44,125 nucleotides of DNA from an uncultured Selenomonadaceae bacterium (GTDB lineage: Bacteria > Bacillota > Negativicutes > Selenomonadales > Selenomonadaceae), in assembly GCA_945873565.1 (NCBI GenBank), contig CAMCDL010000002.1, positions 1 through 44,125 on the forward strand, in the 5' to 3' direction. Position numbers and translations under genes: made by a program. The notes under the pieces were generated by a model. It had not been told where the DNA came from, searched no databases, and saw only the letters and a program-made list of their open reading frames with translations. Of this stretch, positions 9,124-18,169 are shown piece after piece (the stretch's first letter is position 1; every line of letters starts with the position of its first letter).

Positions 9124-10923
9124 TTACTGTTCAGCAGCCTTCTTCTTTACATGGGTACGGATGGAAAGCTCGCGAAGCTGCTTTTCGTCAACCTCAGACG
9201 GAGCCTGGGACATAACGTCAGATGCACTCTGAGTCTTAGGGAAAGCGATAACATCACGAATTGACTTGCGCTTTGCCATTATCATAATAAGACGGTCAAG
9301 ACCAAATGCCAGGCCACCATGTGGAGGTGCACCGAACTTGAAAGCGTCAAGCATGAAGCCGAACTTGTCATGGGCAGCCTCTGGGGTCAGGCCAATAGCC
9401 TCAAATACCTTCTCCTGCAGATCATTCTGATATATACGCAGGGAACCGCCGCCGATTTCGACGCCGTTGAGTACCATATCGTAAGCAATAGCCTTAACCT
9501 TGCCAGGATCAGTGGTAAGATACTGTATATCCTCATCACGTGGAGCAGTAAATGGATGATGCATAGCCTTCCAGCGCTTATCCTCTTCACTGTACTCAAA
9601 CATAGGGAAGTCAACAACCCAGAGGAAGCTGAGCTTGTCTGGATCAATAAGGCCACGGCGGCGTCCCATCTCCAGACGCAGCTCACCAAGAGCCTGAGCA
9701 ACAACCAGAGGCTTATCAGCAATTACCAGCAGCAGATCGCCAGTTTTTGCACCAGTTGCCTGCTTAATCTGCTCAAAGGTCTCATCAGAATAGAATTTCT
9801 TGAATGGAGATTTAATTCCTTCTTCAGAATACTGAATCCATGCCAGACCCTTTGCACCATAGCCCTGTACATACTGAACCAGTCCATCCAGCTCACGGCG
9901 TGGAATATTGGCATAGCCTTCAACATTGATAACCTTTACCTGTCCGCCAGCCTCAAGTACAGACTTGAACACCTTGAAATCAGAGCCCTTGACATACTCG
10001 GAAATATCCATCAGTTCCATGCCGAAACGAAGATCAGGCTTATCAGAACCGAAGCGTTCCATGGCCTCATCCCAGCTCATACGCTTGAATACATCAGGAA
10101 TCTTAATCCCCAGAGCCTTATCGAATATTTCTCCCATCATGCCTTCCATCATGGTCAGGATAGTTTCCTGATCAATGAATGACATCTCTATATCAAGCTG
10201 AGTAAACTCAGGCTGACGGTCTGCTCTCAGGTCCTCATCACGGAAGCAGCGTACAATCTGGAAATACTTCTCCAGACCGGACAGCATAAGAATCTGCTTA
10301 TAAATCTGTGGAGACTGTGGCAGAGCATAGAACTCGCCTGGATTCAGACGGCTTGGTACCAGGAAGTCACGGGCACCCTCTGGAGTAGACTTGCAGAGCA
10401 TCGGAGTCTCAATTTCCAGGAAGCCATTTCTATCAAAATAGTCACGCATAATCTTGGTTACGCGATGACGGAGCATCAGATTTTTCTGCATCTCTGGACG
10501 GCGAAGGTCAAGATAACGATACTTCAGGCGGAGCATCTCATCTACCTCGATACCATCCTGGATATAGAATGGAGGAGTCTTTGCCTTATTAAGAATACGG
10601 AGCTCCTCAACAGCAATCTCAATCTCACCAGTTGCCATGTGAGGGTTGATGGTCTCAGCATCGCGGGCACCTACCTTGCCGCGGATAGCCAATACAAACT
10701 CATTACGGATAGTTTCTGCCTTATGGAAAGCATCCTCGCCGATAGCGGCTTCATCAATAACTACCTGTACAAGACCGCTTCTATCACGCAGGTCAACAAA
10801 AATCAGTCCGCCATGGTCACGACGTCTGGAAACCCAGCCACAGAGTACAACCTCAGTGTCAACATGATCCTTGCGAAGCTCGCCGCAATGGTGAGTACGC
10901 TTAATTCCTTCTAAAGTATCCAT
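9124..10923 (-). CDS. aspS: Aspartyl-tRNA synthetase
   Basis: Class IIb synthetase of bacterial length (599). N-terminal OB-fold anticodon domain, then motif 2 FRDEDLRADRQPEFTQLDIE, the bacterial GAD insertion, and motif 3 GLAFGLDRLIMI. GAGGTGA lies 7 bases before the ATG. In the anticodon domain the sequence is RRRDHGG with His37; the equivalent His (H31) of Pseudomonas AspRS is linked to a non-discriminating enzyme that also charges tRNA-Asn, while E. coli has Leu (RRRDLGS). If so, Asn-tRNA would be made with GatCAB; this part is inference. Last gene of the fur operon. Confidence 0.96.
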   Translation of the reverse strand: MDTLEGIKRTHHCGELRKDHVDTEVVLCGWVSRRRDHGGLIFVDLRDRSGLVQVVIDEAAIGEDAFHKAETIRNEFVLAIRGKVGARDAETINPHMATGEIEIAVEELRILNKAKTPPFYIQDGIEVDEMLRLKYRYLDLRRPEMQKNLMLRHRVTKIMRDYFDRNGFLEIETPMLCKSTPEGARDFLVPSRLNPGEFYALPQSPQIYKQILMLSGLEKYFQIVRCFRDEDLRADRQPEFTQLDIEMSFIDQETILTMMEGMMGEIFDKALGIKIPDVFKRMSWDEAMERFGSDKPDLRFGMELMDISEYVKGSDFKVFKSVLEAGGQVKVINVEGYANIPRRELDGLVQYVQGYGAKGLAWIQYSEEGIKSPFKKFYSDETFEQIKQATGAKTGDLLLVIADKPLVVAQALGELRLEMGRRRGLIDPDKLSFLWVVDFPMFEYSEEDKRWKAMHHPFTAPRDEDIQYLTTDPGKVKAIAYDMVLNGVEIGGGSLRIYQNDLQEKVFEAIGLTPEAAHDKFGFMLDAFKFGAPPHGGLAFGLDRLIMIMAKRKSIRDVIAFPKTQSASDVMSQAPSEVDEKQLRELSIRTHVKKKAAEQ

Positions 10924-10965
10924 TAAAAATTCACCTCAAAATGTAATATCTTAATAAAATGGGTG

Positions 10966-12219
10966 TTAACCCTTTATTTTCTCAATAACGGCATCAAAAG
11001 CAACCTTCTCCTGGCTGCTGTCAGCCATGCTGCGGATTAAAGCTGCTCCCTCAGCGATTTCATCATCGCCAAGGATTACTGCATATTTTGCATTGAGCTT
11101 ATTAGCCTGCTTCATCTGAGCCTTCATACTGCGTCCTGCATAATCAATAGCTGCAGATAATCCGGCATCCCTTAAATCCATAACCAGCTTAAAGGCCTCA
11201 GCCTGAGCCTTTTCACCCAGAGCAACCACATAAGCATCAACAGAGCGGTTTTTATCAGGAAGCAGATTCTGGTTTTCAAGAGCCAGCAGCAGTCTCTCCA
11301 AGCCAGTTGCAAAACCAACTGCCGGAGTATGGTTGCCGCCCATTTCCTCTATAAGGCCATCATAACGACCACCACCAGCTACTGCACTCTGCGCCCCCAA
11401 TGGAGGGTACTTGATTTCGAAAGCAGTCTTGGTATAGTAATCCAATCCACGGACAAGCCTTGGATCATGCTTGAAGCCAACACCAGCCTTGGCAAGATGC
11501 TGCTTCAGTGCCTCAAAATGACTGCTGCACTCCTCACAGAGGCAATCAGTAATCTTTGGAGCATCAGCCATATAAGGCTTATCGCTATCCTTTTTGCAAT
11601 CAAGGATACGGAGCGGACTTCTATCGAACCTGCTCTTGCAATCCTCGCAGAGGTCCTCCAGCTTATCGCGGAAGAAATCCTGCAGCATTGTCCTGTACTG
11701 GCTGCGACATTCTGGACAGCCTACAGAGTTTATGCTAAGCTCCAGATCCTTAAGTCCTAATCCCTCAAGAAGCTTAATAGCAAGCAATATAACCTCAGCA
11801 TCCACAGCTGGATTAGACTCTCCCAGTGCCTCAATACCAAACTGATGGAATTCTCTCAAGCGGCCTGCCTGAGGACGGTCATAACGGAACATGGAGCCGA
11901 TATAAAACAGCTTCACAAGATCTGCTTCAGCATAAAGCTTGTTCTGGAGATATGCTCTTACTGCAGAGGCAGTATTCTCAGGGCGCAGGGTAACGCTCCG
12001 TCCTCCACGGTCAGTAAAGGTATACATCTCCTTATCAACTACATCTGTACCTTCGCCTATACCCCGCTGAAACAGCTCAGTATGCTCAAATACTGGAGTC
12101 CTTATTTCCTGATAACCAAATCTTTTGCAGAGATCACGGATTTCTTTTTCAATGTAGAGCCAATCCCCTACTGTATCTGGCAGAATATCCTTAGTTCCCC
12201 TTGGAGCATTTGTCAGCAT
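10966..12219 (-). CDS. hisS: Histidyl-tRNA synthetase
   Basis: Class IIa synthetase, 417 residues. N-terminal APRGTKDILP, motif 1 region EIRTPVFEHTELFQRGIGE, motif 2 FRYDRPQAGRLREFHQFG, the histidine signature LVRGLDYYTKTAFEI and motif 3 VGFATGLERLLLAL, followed by the anticodon-binding domain. A four-cysteine-rich insertion (CPECRSQ, CEDCKSR, CDCLCEEC-like) suggests a zinc-binding insertion as seen in some bacterial HisRS. AGGAGG 7 bases before the ATG lies inside the end of hemZ; the genes are two bases apart. No T-box leader. Confidence 0.96.
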   Translation of the reverse strand: MLTNAPRGTKDILPDTVGDWLYIEKEIRDLCKRFGYQEIRTPVFEHTELFQRGIGEGTDVVDKEMYTFTDRGGRSVTLRPENTASAVRAYLQNKLYAEADLVKLFYIGSMFRYDRPQAGRLREFHQFGIEALGESNPAVDAEVILLAIKLLEGLGLKDLELSINSVGCPECRSQYRTMLQDFFRDKLEDLCEDCKSRFDRSPLRILDCKKDSDKPYMADAPKITDCLCEECSSHFEALKQHLAKAGVGFKHDPRLVRGLDYYTKTAFEIKYPPLGAQSAVAGGGRYDGLIEEMGGNHTPAVGFATGLERLLLALENQNLLPDKNRSVDAYVVALGEKAQAEAFKLVMDLRDAGLSAAIDYAGRSMKAQMKQANKLNAKYAVILGDDEIAEGAALIRSMADSSQEKVAFDAVIEKIKG

Positions 12220-12221
12220 TG

Positions 12222-13760
12222 CTAATCCTCCTGGTCTACAATCCCGTAAGCTTCCTTCAGAAGCTGGGACCTTTTTTCAATATATAAATCTATGTCACGA
12301 ATATAAGTGACTAGATCCTTGGCATTAAACGAAGACTTTAGTCTTCCCTCACGCTTGTTGATAATCTTGCTAGTGGCAGATCCGCCAATACCAAGTATTG
12401 TCTGATGCTCCTCCATTATCTGTATGTTATACATACTTTCAGCACCTGGATGAGCACAGCCCACATTCTCCATCTGCCCGCTCATATAGCCCTGACGGTA
12501 GAGATAATATGGTTTATAGCCATTTTCCCATATATAGCCCATTGCCACATCAAACATTTTGCGGCATGTGTCATCATCAGGAAGCTCATAATCCGAAAGA
12601 TTAAGCTTCAGCCTTGACCCTTTTTTCAATGCTAGAGAATGAATGGTTATATCATCTGGGCCAAGCGCAACAAGCTTTTTCATGGTATCATCCACATCCG
12701 CCACAGTCTCTCCAGGCAATCCAAGGATAATATCCATATTAATTTCAGGGATTCCCGCACTCCTGAGGCTTTTAAACATCTCTACCACAGCCTCTATTGT
12801 ATGGTTTCTCCCAATTCTTTTCAATGTTTTCTGCTGCATTGACTGCGGATTACAGCTCACCCTGGTAACACTGCAGTCAAGCATGGTTTTAAGCTTCGCC
12901 TCAGACATGCTGTCAGGACGGCCAGCCTCTACAGTAAATTCCACTACATCTTCATTATAAAAGGAGTCGTAGACAAGATTAAGCATCTCTTCAAAATAGT
13001 TGTCCGGCAGGCTGGTAGGAGTTCCTCCGCCTACATAGATAGACTGCACCTTGAAATTATAGCGCTCGACCTCCTGCTTAACGGCAGCAAGGTCCTTGCG
13101 GAAGGCCTCCATAAACTCATCTAAGCCCTTCCTTCCCGGCAAAACATTGGCTGGAAAGGAACAATAAAGACAGCGGCTAAGGCAGAATGGTATACCCACA
13201 TATACACTAATGGTACGGTCATCGGTTCGGGCAAGGAATGGAAGCTGACGAATAGCCATATCAGTTATTACTGAAGCCTTCTCATCATTTGCCTCATATT
13301 CCTCCTTGAGCCTCTTTACTATAGCATCCCTATCCATGCCGCTACTCAGGAAGCGGTGAACTATCTTAGTCGGACGTACACCATGCATTATCCCCCATGG
13401 AGCTGCCTCAAAACCAAGCTCCCTTCTGAGAAGCTGATACAGATTCAGCTTAATAAGACGATGGATTCCCGCCATATACCTTTCGTCACCAGTACCTGAA
13501 TTCTCCTGCCTGAAAACATTGCTTGTTCCATCAAGAGCAGTAAGGATAACCCTGGTATGAACCTCAGGGATTTCAGAGGCTTCTATGCTATTTTCAATAT
13601 CTATTGCCTCCCAGTCATAGGGGCCATCAACAGGCAGCGGTTTCTTGGTATCCGGATCCAGCAAAGGACCGATACTGATCTTGAAAAGATTCAAGACCTC
13701 CTTGACTACCTTTACGACAACCTCCTGATCACTGTTCAGCACCATTCGCTTTATACGCAA
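12222..13760 (-). CDS. hemZ: HemZ-type radical SAM protein (coproporphyrinogen dehydrogenase-like)
   Basis: Radical SAM enzyme of the HemN/HemZ family. The cluster motif is CLSRCLYC (C193, C197, C200), then YVGGGTPTSLP and the substrate/SAM region NMDIILGLPGETVADVDDT. The ~180-residue N-terminal extension and 512-residue length match Firmicutes HemZ, annotated as anaerobic coproporphyrinogen III oxidation, although relatives can have other radical SAM roles. The start is TTG at 13760, three bases after fur, with GGAGTG about 10 bases upstream; an internal ATG five codons in has no good site. Being cotranscribed with fur suggests a link to iron/heme supply. Confidence 0.88.
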   Translation of the reverse strand: MRIKRMVLNSDQEVVVKVVKEVLNLFKISIGPLLDPDTKKPLPVDGPYDWEAIDIENSIEASEIPEVHTRVILTALDGTSNVFRQENSGTGDERYMAGIHRLIKLNLYQLLRRELGFEAAPWGIMHGVRPTKIVHRFLSSGMDRDAIVKRLKEEYEANDEKASVITDMAIRQLPFLARTDDRTISVYVGIPFCLSRCLYCSFPANVLPGRKGLDEFMEAFRKDLAAVKQEVERYNFKVQSIYVGGGTPTSLPDNYFEEMLNLVYDSFYNEDVVEFTVEAGRPDSMSEAKLKTMLDCSVTRVSCNPQSMQQKTLKRIGRNHTIEAVVEMFKSLRSAGIPEINMDIILGLPGETVADVDDTMKKLVALGPDDITIHSLALKKGSRLKLNLSDYELPDDDTCRKMFDVAMGYIWENGYKPYYLYRQGYMSGQMENVGCAHPGAESMYNIQIMEEHQTILGIGGSATSKIINKREGRLKSSFNAKDLVTYIRDIDLYIEKRSQLLKEAYGIVDQED

Positions 13761-13763
13761 TGT

Positions 13764-14213
13764 TTACTGACACTCCTGGCAATAGCCAAAGAATTTTAGC
13801 TGATGATCAACAATCTTGAAGCCGCACTGCTTAGAAATACTTGATTCAAGACTTTCCAGAAGGTCATCGGAAAACTCAATAACCTTGTGGCATTTTTTAC
13901 AGATAAGATGATGATGCTGATGCGCATTCGGCTCACTCATATTAAGCTCATAAAATGCACAGCCATCATCAAACAGCTCCAGCCTGCGGAGGATATCAAT
14001 ATCACACATAAGCTCAAGAGTGCGGTATATAGTTGCCAAGCCGATATCAGATTCCTTATGCTCCTTTAGCTCCTTGTATATCTTCTCAGCATTGAGGTGT
14101 TCACCCTCATTGTTCAAGAAAACCTCAAGGACCTCACGGCGCTGAGGAGTCATCTTGCAATGATGCTCCCTTAGTCTTTGTTTCAGGTCTGCTATGCTAA
14201 ACTTAGGCTGCAT
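13764..14213 (-). CDS. fur: Ferric uptake regulator (Fur family)
   Basis: Metal-sensing winged-helix repressor, 149 residues. DNA-binding helix region MTPQRREVLEVF and IGLATIYRTLELM; metal sites HQHHHLICKKCHKVIEF and C-terminal CQEC (structural zinc with C105/C108 and C145/C148). Glu113 in VIEF is the Fur-type residue; PerR has Asp there, so Fur is favoured over PerR. GGGAGG lies 8 bases before the ATG. First gene of fur-hemZ-hisS-aspS. An ATAAT-GA-ATTAT inverted repeat overlaps its -10 and could be a self-binding site, but it is only a partial Fur-box match. Confidence 0.93.
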   Translation of the reverse strand: MQPKFSIADLKQRLREHHCKMTPQRREVLEVFLNNEGEHLNAEKIYKELKEHKESDIGLATIYRTLELMCDIDILRRLELFDDGCAFYELNMSEPNAHQHHHLICKKCHKVIEFSDDLLESLESSISKQCGFKIVDHQLKFFGYCQECQ

Positions 14214-14286
14214 GCCATAATCCTCCCTTTATTTCCTGCAGGATGTGTCATCATGCTCTGAAAAAACATAGTATCACTAATAATTC

Positions 14287-14315
14287 ATTATAGCAAAAGA
14301 GTTTAGGCAAGGCAA
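14287..14315 (-). promoter_or_regulatory. Promoter of the fur operon
   Basis: TTGCCT, 17-base spacer, TATAAT with an extended TGC just before the -10, on the minus strand. Placed between the terminator of the previous unit and fur. Confidence 0.8.
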
Positions 14316-14316
14316 T

Positions 14317-14344
14317 AAAAAAGGCACCCATAGGATGCTTTTTT
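14317..14344. terminator. Terminator after the MBL-fold hydrolase gene
   Basis: AAAAAAGCATCC, 3-base loop, GGGTGC and a T6 run on the minus strand (one G-T pair and a bulged C). Symmetric enough to work both ways; its natural user is the relA-hydrolase transcript. Confidence 0.75.
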
Positions 14345-14362
14345 ATACATTATATGGCTTTA

Positions 14363-14995
14363 TCACCCAAGAAAAGGATTGGTTTTCCTTTCATAGCCCA
14401 TCCCGGTCTCAGGTCCATGCCCTGGATACACGACAGTCTCATCCTTTACCTCTGCAAGTGCCTTAACAACAGATTCAATCAGCTGATAATGATCTCCGCC
14501 AGGAAAATCGGAACGGCCAACAGAGCCTGCAAAAAGAGTATCACCGCTGAACAGAACTTTCTCTCCATCATAAAGGCATATCCCGCCAGCTGTATGGCCT
14601 GGAGTATGTATTACCTTTAGAAAAGACTCTCCAAATCTGATTACGTCTCCATCCTTCAGAAGCCTCTCTGCAGGGCGGAAGCTGGCGTCAGTCCCCATAA
14701 ATATTGAAAGATTCTTTCTGGATTTAAGCAGCATTTCAGCATCCAGCTCATGTATAGAAGCCCCGCAGCCAACAGCATTACGCAGTTCATCCAAAGCCCC
14801 TATGTGATCAAAGTGACCATGGGTTATGATAATTTCAGCTATATCAGCCTTCATATCATTTATCAGCGACATGATGCGCTCAACATGACCGCCAGGATCT
14901 ATTACTGCACCCTTGCCTGTAGCCTTATCCTTCAGAACATAGCAATTCACATCTACAGGTCCAACCACCACAGATTTTATAGAAAAGCTGCTCAT
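14363..14995 (-). CDS. MBL-fold metallo-hydrolase (glyoxalase II-like)
   Basis: 210-residue metallo-beta-lactamase-fold hydrolase. Metal ligands are visible in THGHFDHIGA, HTPGHTAGGICLY, SGDTLFAGSVGRSDFPGG and VYPGHGPETGMGYERKTNPF. Such short glyoxalase-II-like proteins (YcbL/GloC type) hydrolyse thioesters such as S-lactoylglutathione or unknown thiol esters; the substrate is not determinable here. The ATG overlaps the relA TGA by 4 bases, with GGAGG 9 bases upstream, so it is coupled to relA. The relA/hydrolase pairing recurs in Firmicutes. Confidence 0.88.
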   Translation of the reverse strand: MSSFSIKSVVVGPVDVNCYVLKDKATGKGAVIDPGGHVERIMSLINDMKADIAEIIITHGHFDHIGALDELRNAVGCGASIHELDAEMLLKSRKNLSIFMGTDASFRPAERLLKDGDVIRFGESFLKVIHTPGHTAGGICLYDGEKVLFSGDTLFAGSVGRSDFPGGDHYQLIESVVKALAEVKDETVVYPGHGPETGMGYERKTNPFLG

Positions 14996-17268
14996 GAATT
15001 ATTACCTCCGTTTGAACTCATGCTACGGGATACTGAATATACATCCTTGAGACGCCTGATATTTGCCATAACTCTTGATACCTGAGTAGCATTCTTGATT
15101 TCAAGTCCCAGAGTGACAGTAGATGTTCTGTTGGAGCGATTTTTCTTAGCGTTTACAGTAGCTATATTTATCCTCATTTCAGCTGGTACTGCCATAATCT
15201 GCGTAAGAAGACCAGTTGTATCATTGCAGGTAATCTCAATTTCTACAGTATAGGATGTATCCAGGCCGATATCCCAGGATACATCAATAACCCTTGTATA
15301 ATCGCCATCAGTAACCAGTACATTAGGACAGTCTGCTCGATGAACAGAAACGCCACGACCCTTAGTAATAAAGCCGGTTATAGGATCACCAGGAATAGGA
15401 TTACAGCAGCGGGCCAGGCGCACCATCATGCCACCCTCACCTTCTACCAGTATTCCGTGACTGGATTTGGATTTCTTGATGGCATTCTGTGAAGTCTTTA
15501 TCTTCTCCAGCATTTCCGAAACATCTGGCGGGGTCTGCTCCTTGATAGCCTTCTTATGATGCTCAATCAGCTTGGCAATTACGCCATGCACAGTTACTCC
15601 GCCATAGCCGATTGAAGCCAGAAGGTCTTCGTCACTCTGCAGATTAAATCTGAGGCATACTGAATTCAGCCACTCATCCCTTATAAGCTCCTTTGGATCA
15701 TAGCCAAGCTTCTTAGCTTCCTGAGCCAGCAGCTCATGCCCCCTCAGAATATTTTCCTCTCGGCGAGCCTTCTTGAACCATCCTCTGATCTTGGCCCTTG
15801 TGTCAGCTGCAGCAACAATATTCAGCCAATCACGGCTTGGTCCATCATTATTTTTATTGGTGATGATAGAAACAAGATCGCCATTCTTCAGCTTATACTC
15901 TAGAGGCACTATCTTGCCATTAACCTTTGCACCTACACAATGATGTCCTACATCAGTATGGATATGATATGCAAAGTCGATTGGCACTGCACCCTTCGGC
16001 AAAGAAATTACATCTCCGCGCGGCGTAAATACAAATACCTCATCAGAAAATATATCCATCTTCAGGGCTTCAACATACTCGCCGGAGTCCTTAAGATCCT
16101 GCTGCAGATTAAGAATCTGTCTCAGCCAGCTGAGCTTCTTGTCATAATCAGTCTCAGCCATGGAGCCCTTGCCGCTCTCCTTGTACTTCCAGTGAGCTGC
16201 AACACCATATTCAGATACCTTATGCATAGAAAAGGTTCTTATCTGTATTTCCAGCGGATAACCTCTGGCCATAACTGTTGTATGCAGGGACTGGTAGCCA
16301 TTAGACTTCGGCATTGCGATGTAATCCTTGAAACGTCCTGGTATTGGCTTCCACATTGCATGAATAACACCAAGTACCGCATAGCAGTCCCGAACATTAT
16401 GCACCAGGACACGGACAGCAGACAAATCGTATATTTCGCTTATATCCTTCTTGTCCCGTCTCATTTTGCGCCAGATGCTGTAAAAATGCTTAGCACGTCC
16501 ACTTATTTCAGCCTTCACAGAGCTTCTTATAAGCTTGGTATGAATTTGAAGTATTGCATCCTCAATAAATTTCTGACGCTCCTGCCTTTTCAGGTTTACT
16601 TTCTCAACCAGCTCATAATACTGCTCTGGTTCAAGATACCGCAAGCAAAGATCCTCCAGCTCCCACTTGATATTGGAAATACCCAGACGATTTGCCAGAG
16701 GAGCATAAACCTCTATAGTCTCAAGAGCAATTCTCTTCTGCTTTTCTTCACTGACAAATTTCAGTGTACGCATATTATGCAGACGATCCGCCAGCTTTAT
16801 AATAATTACCCTTATATCCTTGGCCATTGCCAGGAACAGCTTTCTGTAGTTCTCTGACTGCTGCTCGATTTTAGACTGAAATTTGATTTTACCCAGCTTA
16901 GTAACACCATCTATCAGCATAGCAACTTCCTTACCGAAGATTTCTGCCATCTGCTCCTCAGTATAGGTGGTATCCTCCACCACGTCATGAAGAAGAGCTG
17001 CACTTATAGTTGTAGCATCAATCATCAGCTCGGTAAGAATCTTTGCGACATTAAGCGGATGAATAATATATTCTTCGCCGGAGGCTCTTTTCTGTCCCGC
17101 ATGAGCTGCATTTGCCAGCTCATAGGCCCGGCGTATAAGCTCAACATTAGCATGAGGCTGATATTTCAGCACTGCCTCAATAATTTCATCAATAGTAACC
17201 TGAGCTGTGGCTGAGCCAGCCGCAGGGGTATAAATGGCTACGCCATTGGAGGTTGTCTCACTGTTCAT
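14992..17268 (-). CDS. relA: Bifunctional (p)ppGpp synthetase/hydrolase (Rel)
   Basis: Stringent-response enzyme that makes and degrades (p)ppGpp. Order: short low-complexity N-terminus, HD hydrolase domain (HAGQKRASGEEYIIHPL, ALLHDVVEDT with HD at 94-95), synthetase domain (YDLSAVRVLV, GRFKDYIAMPKSNGYQSLHTT), TGS domain (VFTPRGDVISLPKGAVPIDFAYHIH), zinc-finger-like region (VRLARCCNPIPGDPI) and C-terminal ACT domain. The intact HD motif and RFKD type indicate a long bifunctional Rel rather than a synthetase-only RelA. 758 residues, slightly longer than usual at the N-terminus. GGTGG lies about 9 bases before the ATG. No convincing promoter hexamers were found just upstream. Confidence 0.95.
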   Translation of the reverse strand: MNSETTSNGVAIYTPAAGSATAQVTIDEIIEAVLKYQPHANVELIRRAYELANAAHAGQKRASGEEYIIHPLNVAKILTELMIDATTISAALLHDVVEDTTYTEEQMAEIFGKEVAMLIDGVTKLGKIKFQSKIEQQSENYRKLFLAMAKDIRVIIIKLADRLHNMRTLKFVSEEKQKRIALETIEVYAPLANRLGISNIKWELEDLCLRYLEPEQYYELVEKVNLKRQERQKFIEDAILQIHTKLIRSSVKAEISGRAKHFYSIWRKMRRDKKDISEIYDLSAVRVLVHNVRDCYAVLGVIHAMWKPIPGRFKDYIAMPKSNGYQSLHTTVMARGYPLEIQIRTFSMHKVSEYGVAAHWKYKESGKGSMAETDYDKKLSWLRQILNLQQDLKDSGEYVEALKMDIFSDEVFVFTPRGDVISLPKGAVPIDFAYHIHTDVGHHCVGAKVNGKIVPLEYKLKNGDLVSIITNKNNDGPSRDWLNIVAAADTRAKIRGWFKKARREENILRGHELLAQEAKKLGYDPKELIRDEWLNSVCLRFNLQSDEDLLASIGYGGVTVHGVIAKLIEHHKKAIKEQTPPDVSEMLEKIKTSQNAIKKSKSSHGILVEGEGGMMVRLARCCNPIPGDPITGFITKGRGVSVHRADCPNVLVTDGDYTRVIDVSWDIGLDTSYTVEIEITCNDTTGLLTQIMAVPAEMRINIATVNAKKNRSNRTSTVTLGLEIKNATQVSRVMANIRRLKDVYSVSRSMSSNGGNNS

Positions 17269-17377
17269 TAATATGCACCACCAAATATAAATGTATGCCT
17301 GGATAAAGTCCTTGCGCCAATACCCAAATTCACATAGTTATAATATACAACACAAATTCTGAAATTCCTTTTCTGCA

Positions 17378-17412
17378 TAAAAAAGCAGGTATTCTTTTTT
17401 GAAATACCTGCT
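17378..17412 (-). terminator. Terminator after tcdA
   Basis: Perfect 10-bp stem AGCAGGTATT/AATACCTGCT with a 9-base loop, then TTTTTA on the minus strand, 30 bases after the tcdA stop. Confidence 0.92.
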
Positions 17413-17442
17413 AAAAATATACATTTCCCTGGAGAGACACTG

Positions 17443-18144
17443 TCAATCCCTGCAGATCAGATCCCTTATAACCTCACCAGCAATCATCAAGCCTGCTACT
17501 GACGGCACAAATGCTATGCTGGCTGTAATACGCTGCCCTTTTTCATCGCGTCCTGATTCTCTAGGCTGCTCCTCTGAATACAGCACCTTCAGCTTCCTTA
17601 TCCCACGCTTTTTCAACTCACGGCGCATAACCCTTGCCAGCGGACATACACTGGTTTTATATATATCTGCCACCTTGAAAAGCTCAGGATGCAGCTTATT
17701 GCCTGCTCCCATGGAGGATATCACAGGCACCCCGGCCTCAGATGCTCTTGCCGCCAGCTCCAGCTTAGCGGTTACATTATCAACCGCGTCAACTACATAG
17801 TCATAAGAGCTGAAATCAAAGCTATCTGCTGTCTCTGGCAAAAAGAAGCAATTATGTACATAAACCTCAGCGTCCGGATTGATATCCTTGATGCGGTCAC
17901 GCATGACCTCAGCCTTAAACCTGCCAATAGTACTATGAAGAGCTATAATCTGACGATTTATATTAGACAGTGAAACCTGATCCTTATCAATAAGCTCCAG
18001 ACAGCCAATTCCACTTCTGGCCAGAGCCTCAGCAACATAACCGCCTACTCCTCCAACACCAAAAACTGCCACCCTTGCCCTGGAAAGCCTATTAACAGCT
18101 TCCTTTCCCAGCAAAAGCTCCGTTCTTGAAAATATACTCTCCAT
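17443..18144 (-). CDS. tcdA: tRNA threonylcarbamoyladenosine dehydratase (TcdA/CsdL)
   Basis: E1-like ThiF-fold ATPase that cyclises t6A37 in tRNA to ct6A. The nucleotide-binding GVGGVGGYVAEALARSG begins near residue 29, LIDKDQVSLSNINRQ and the AVDNVTAKL segment follow, then SSMGAGNKL and the TcdA-type C-terminal half with VCPLARVMRRELKKRGI and VLYSEEQP. The lack of the zinc CxxC pair of MoeB/ThiF and the 233-residue length favour TcdA. AAGGGG lies about 13 bases before the ATG. It follows the signalling gene after 25 bases, probably on the same transcript. Confidence 0.9.
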   Translation of the reverse strand: MESIFSRTELLLGKEAVNRLSRARVAVFGVGGVGGYVAEALARSGIGCLELIDKDQVSLSNINRQIIALHSTIGRFKAEVMRDRIKDINPDAEVYVHNCFFLPETADSFDFSSYDYVVDAVDNVTAKLELAARASEAGVPVISSMGAGNKLHPELFKVADIYKTSVCPLARVMRRELKKRGIRKLKVLYSEEQPRESGRDEKGQRITASIAFVPSVAGLMIAGEVIRDLICRD

Positions 18145-18169
18145 TTAAAGATAAAACCCCTTGAAACTA

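Noticed and set aside
13764-14213. PerR instead of Fur
   Set aside because: The VIEF motif has the Fur-type Glu rather than the PerR-type Asp at the discriminating position.
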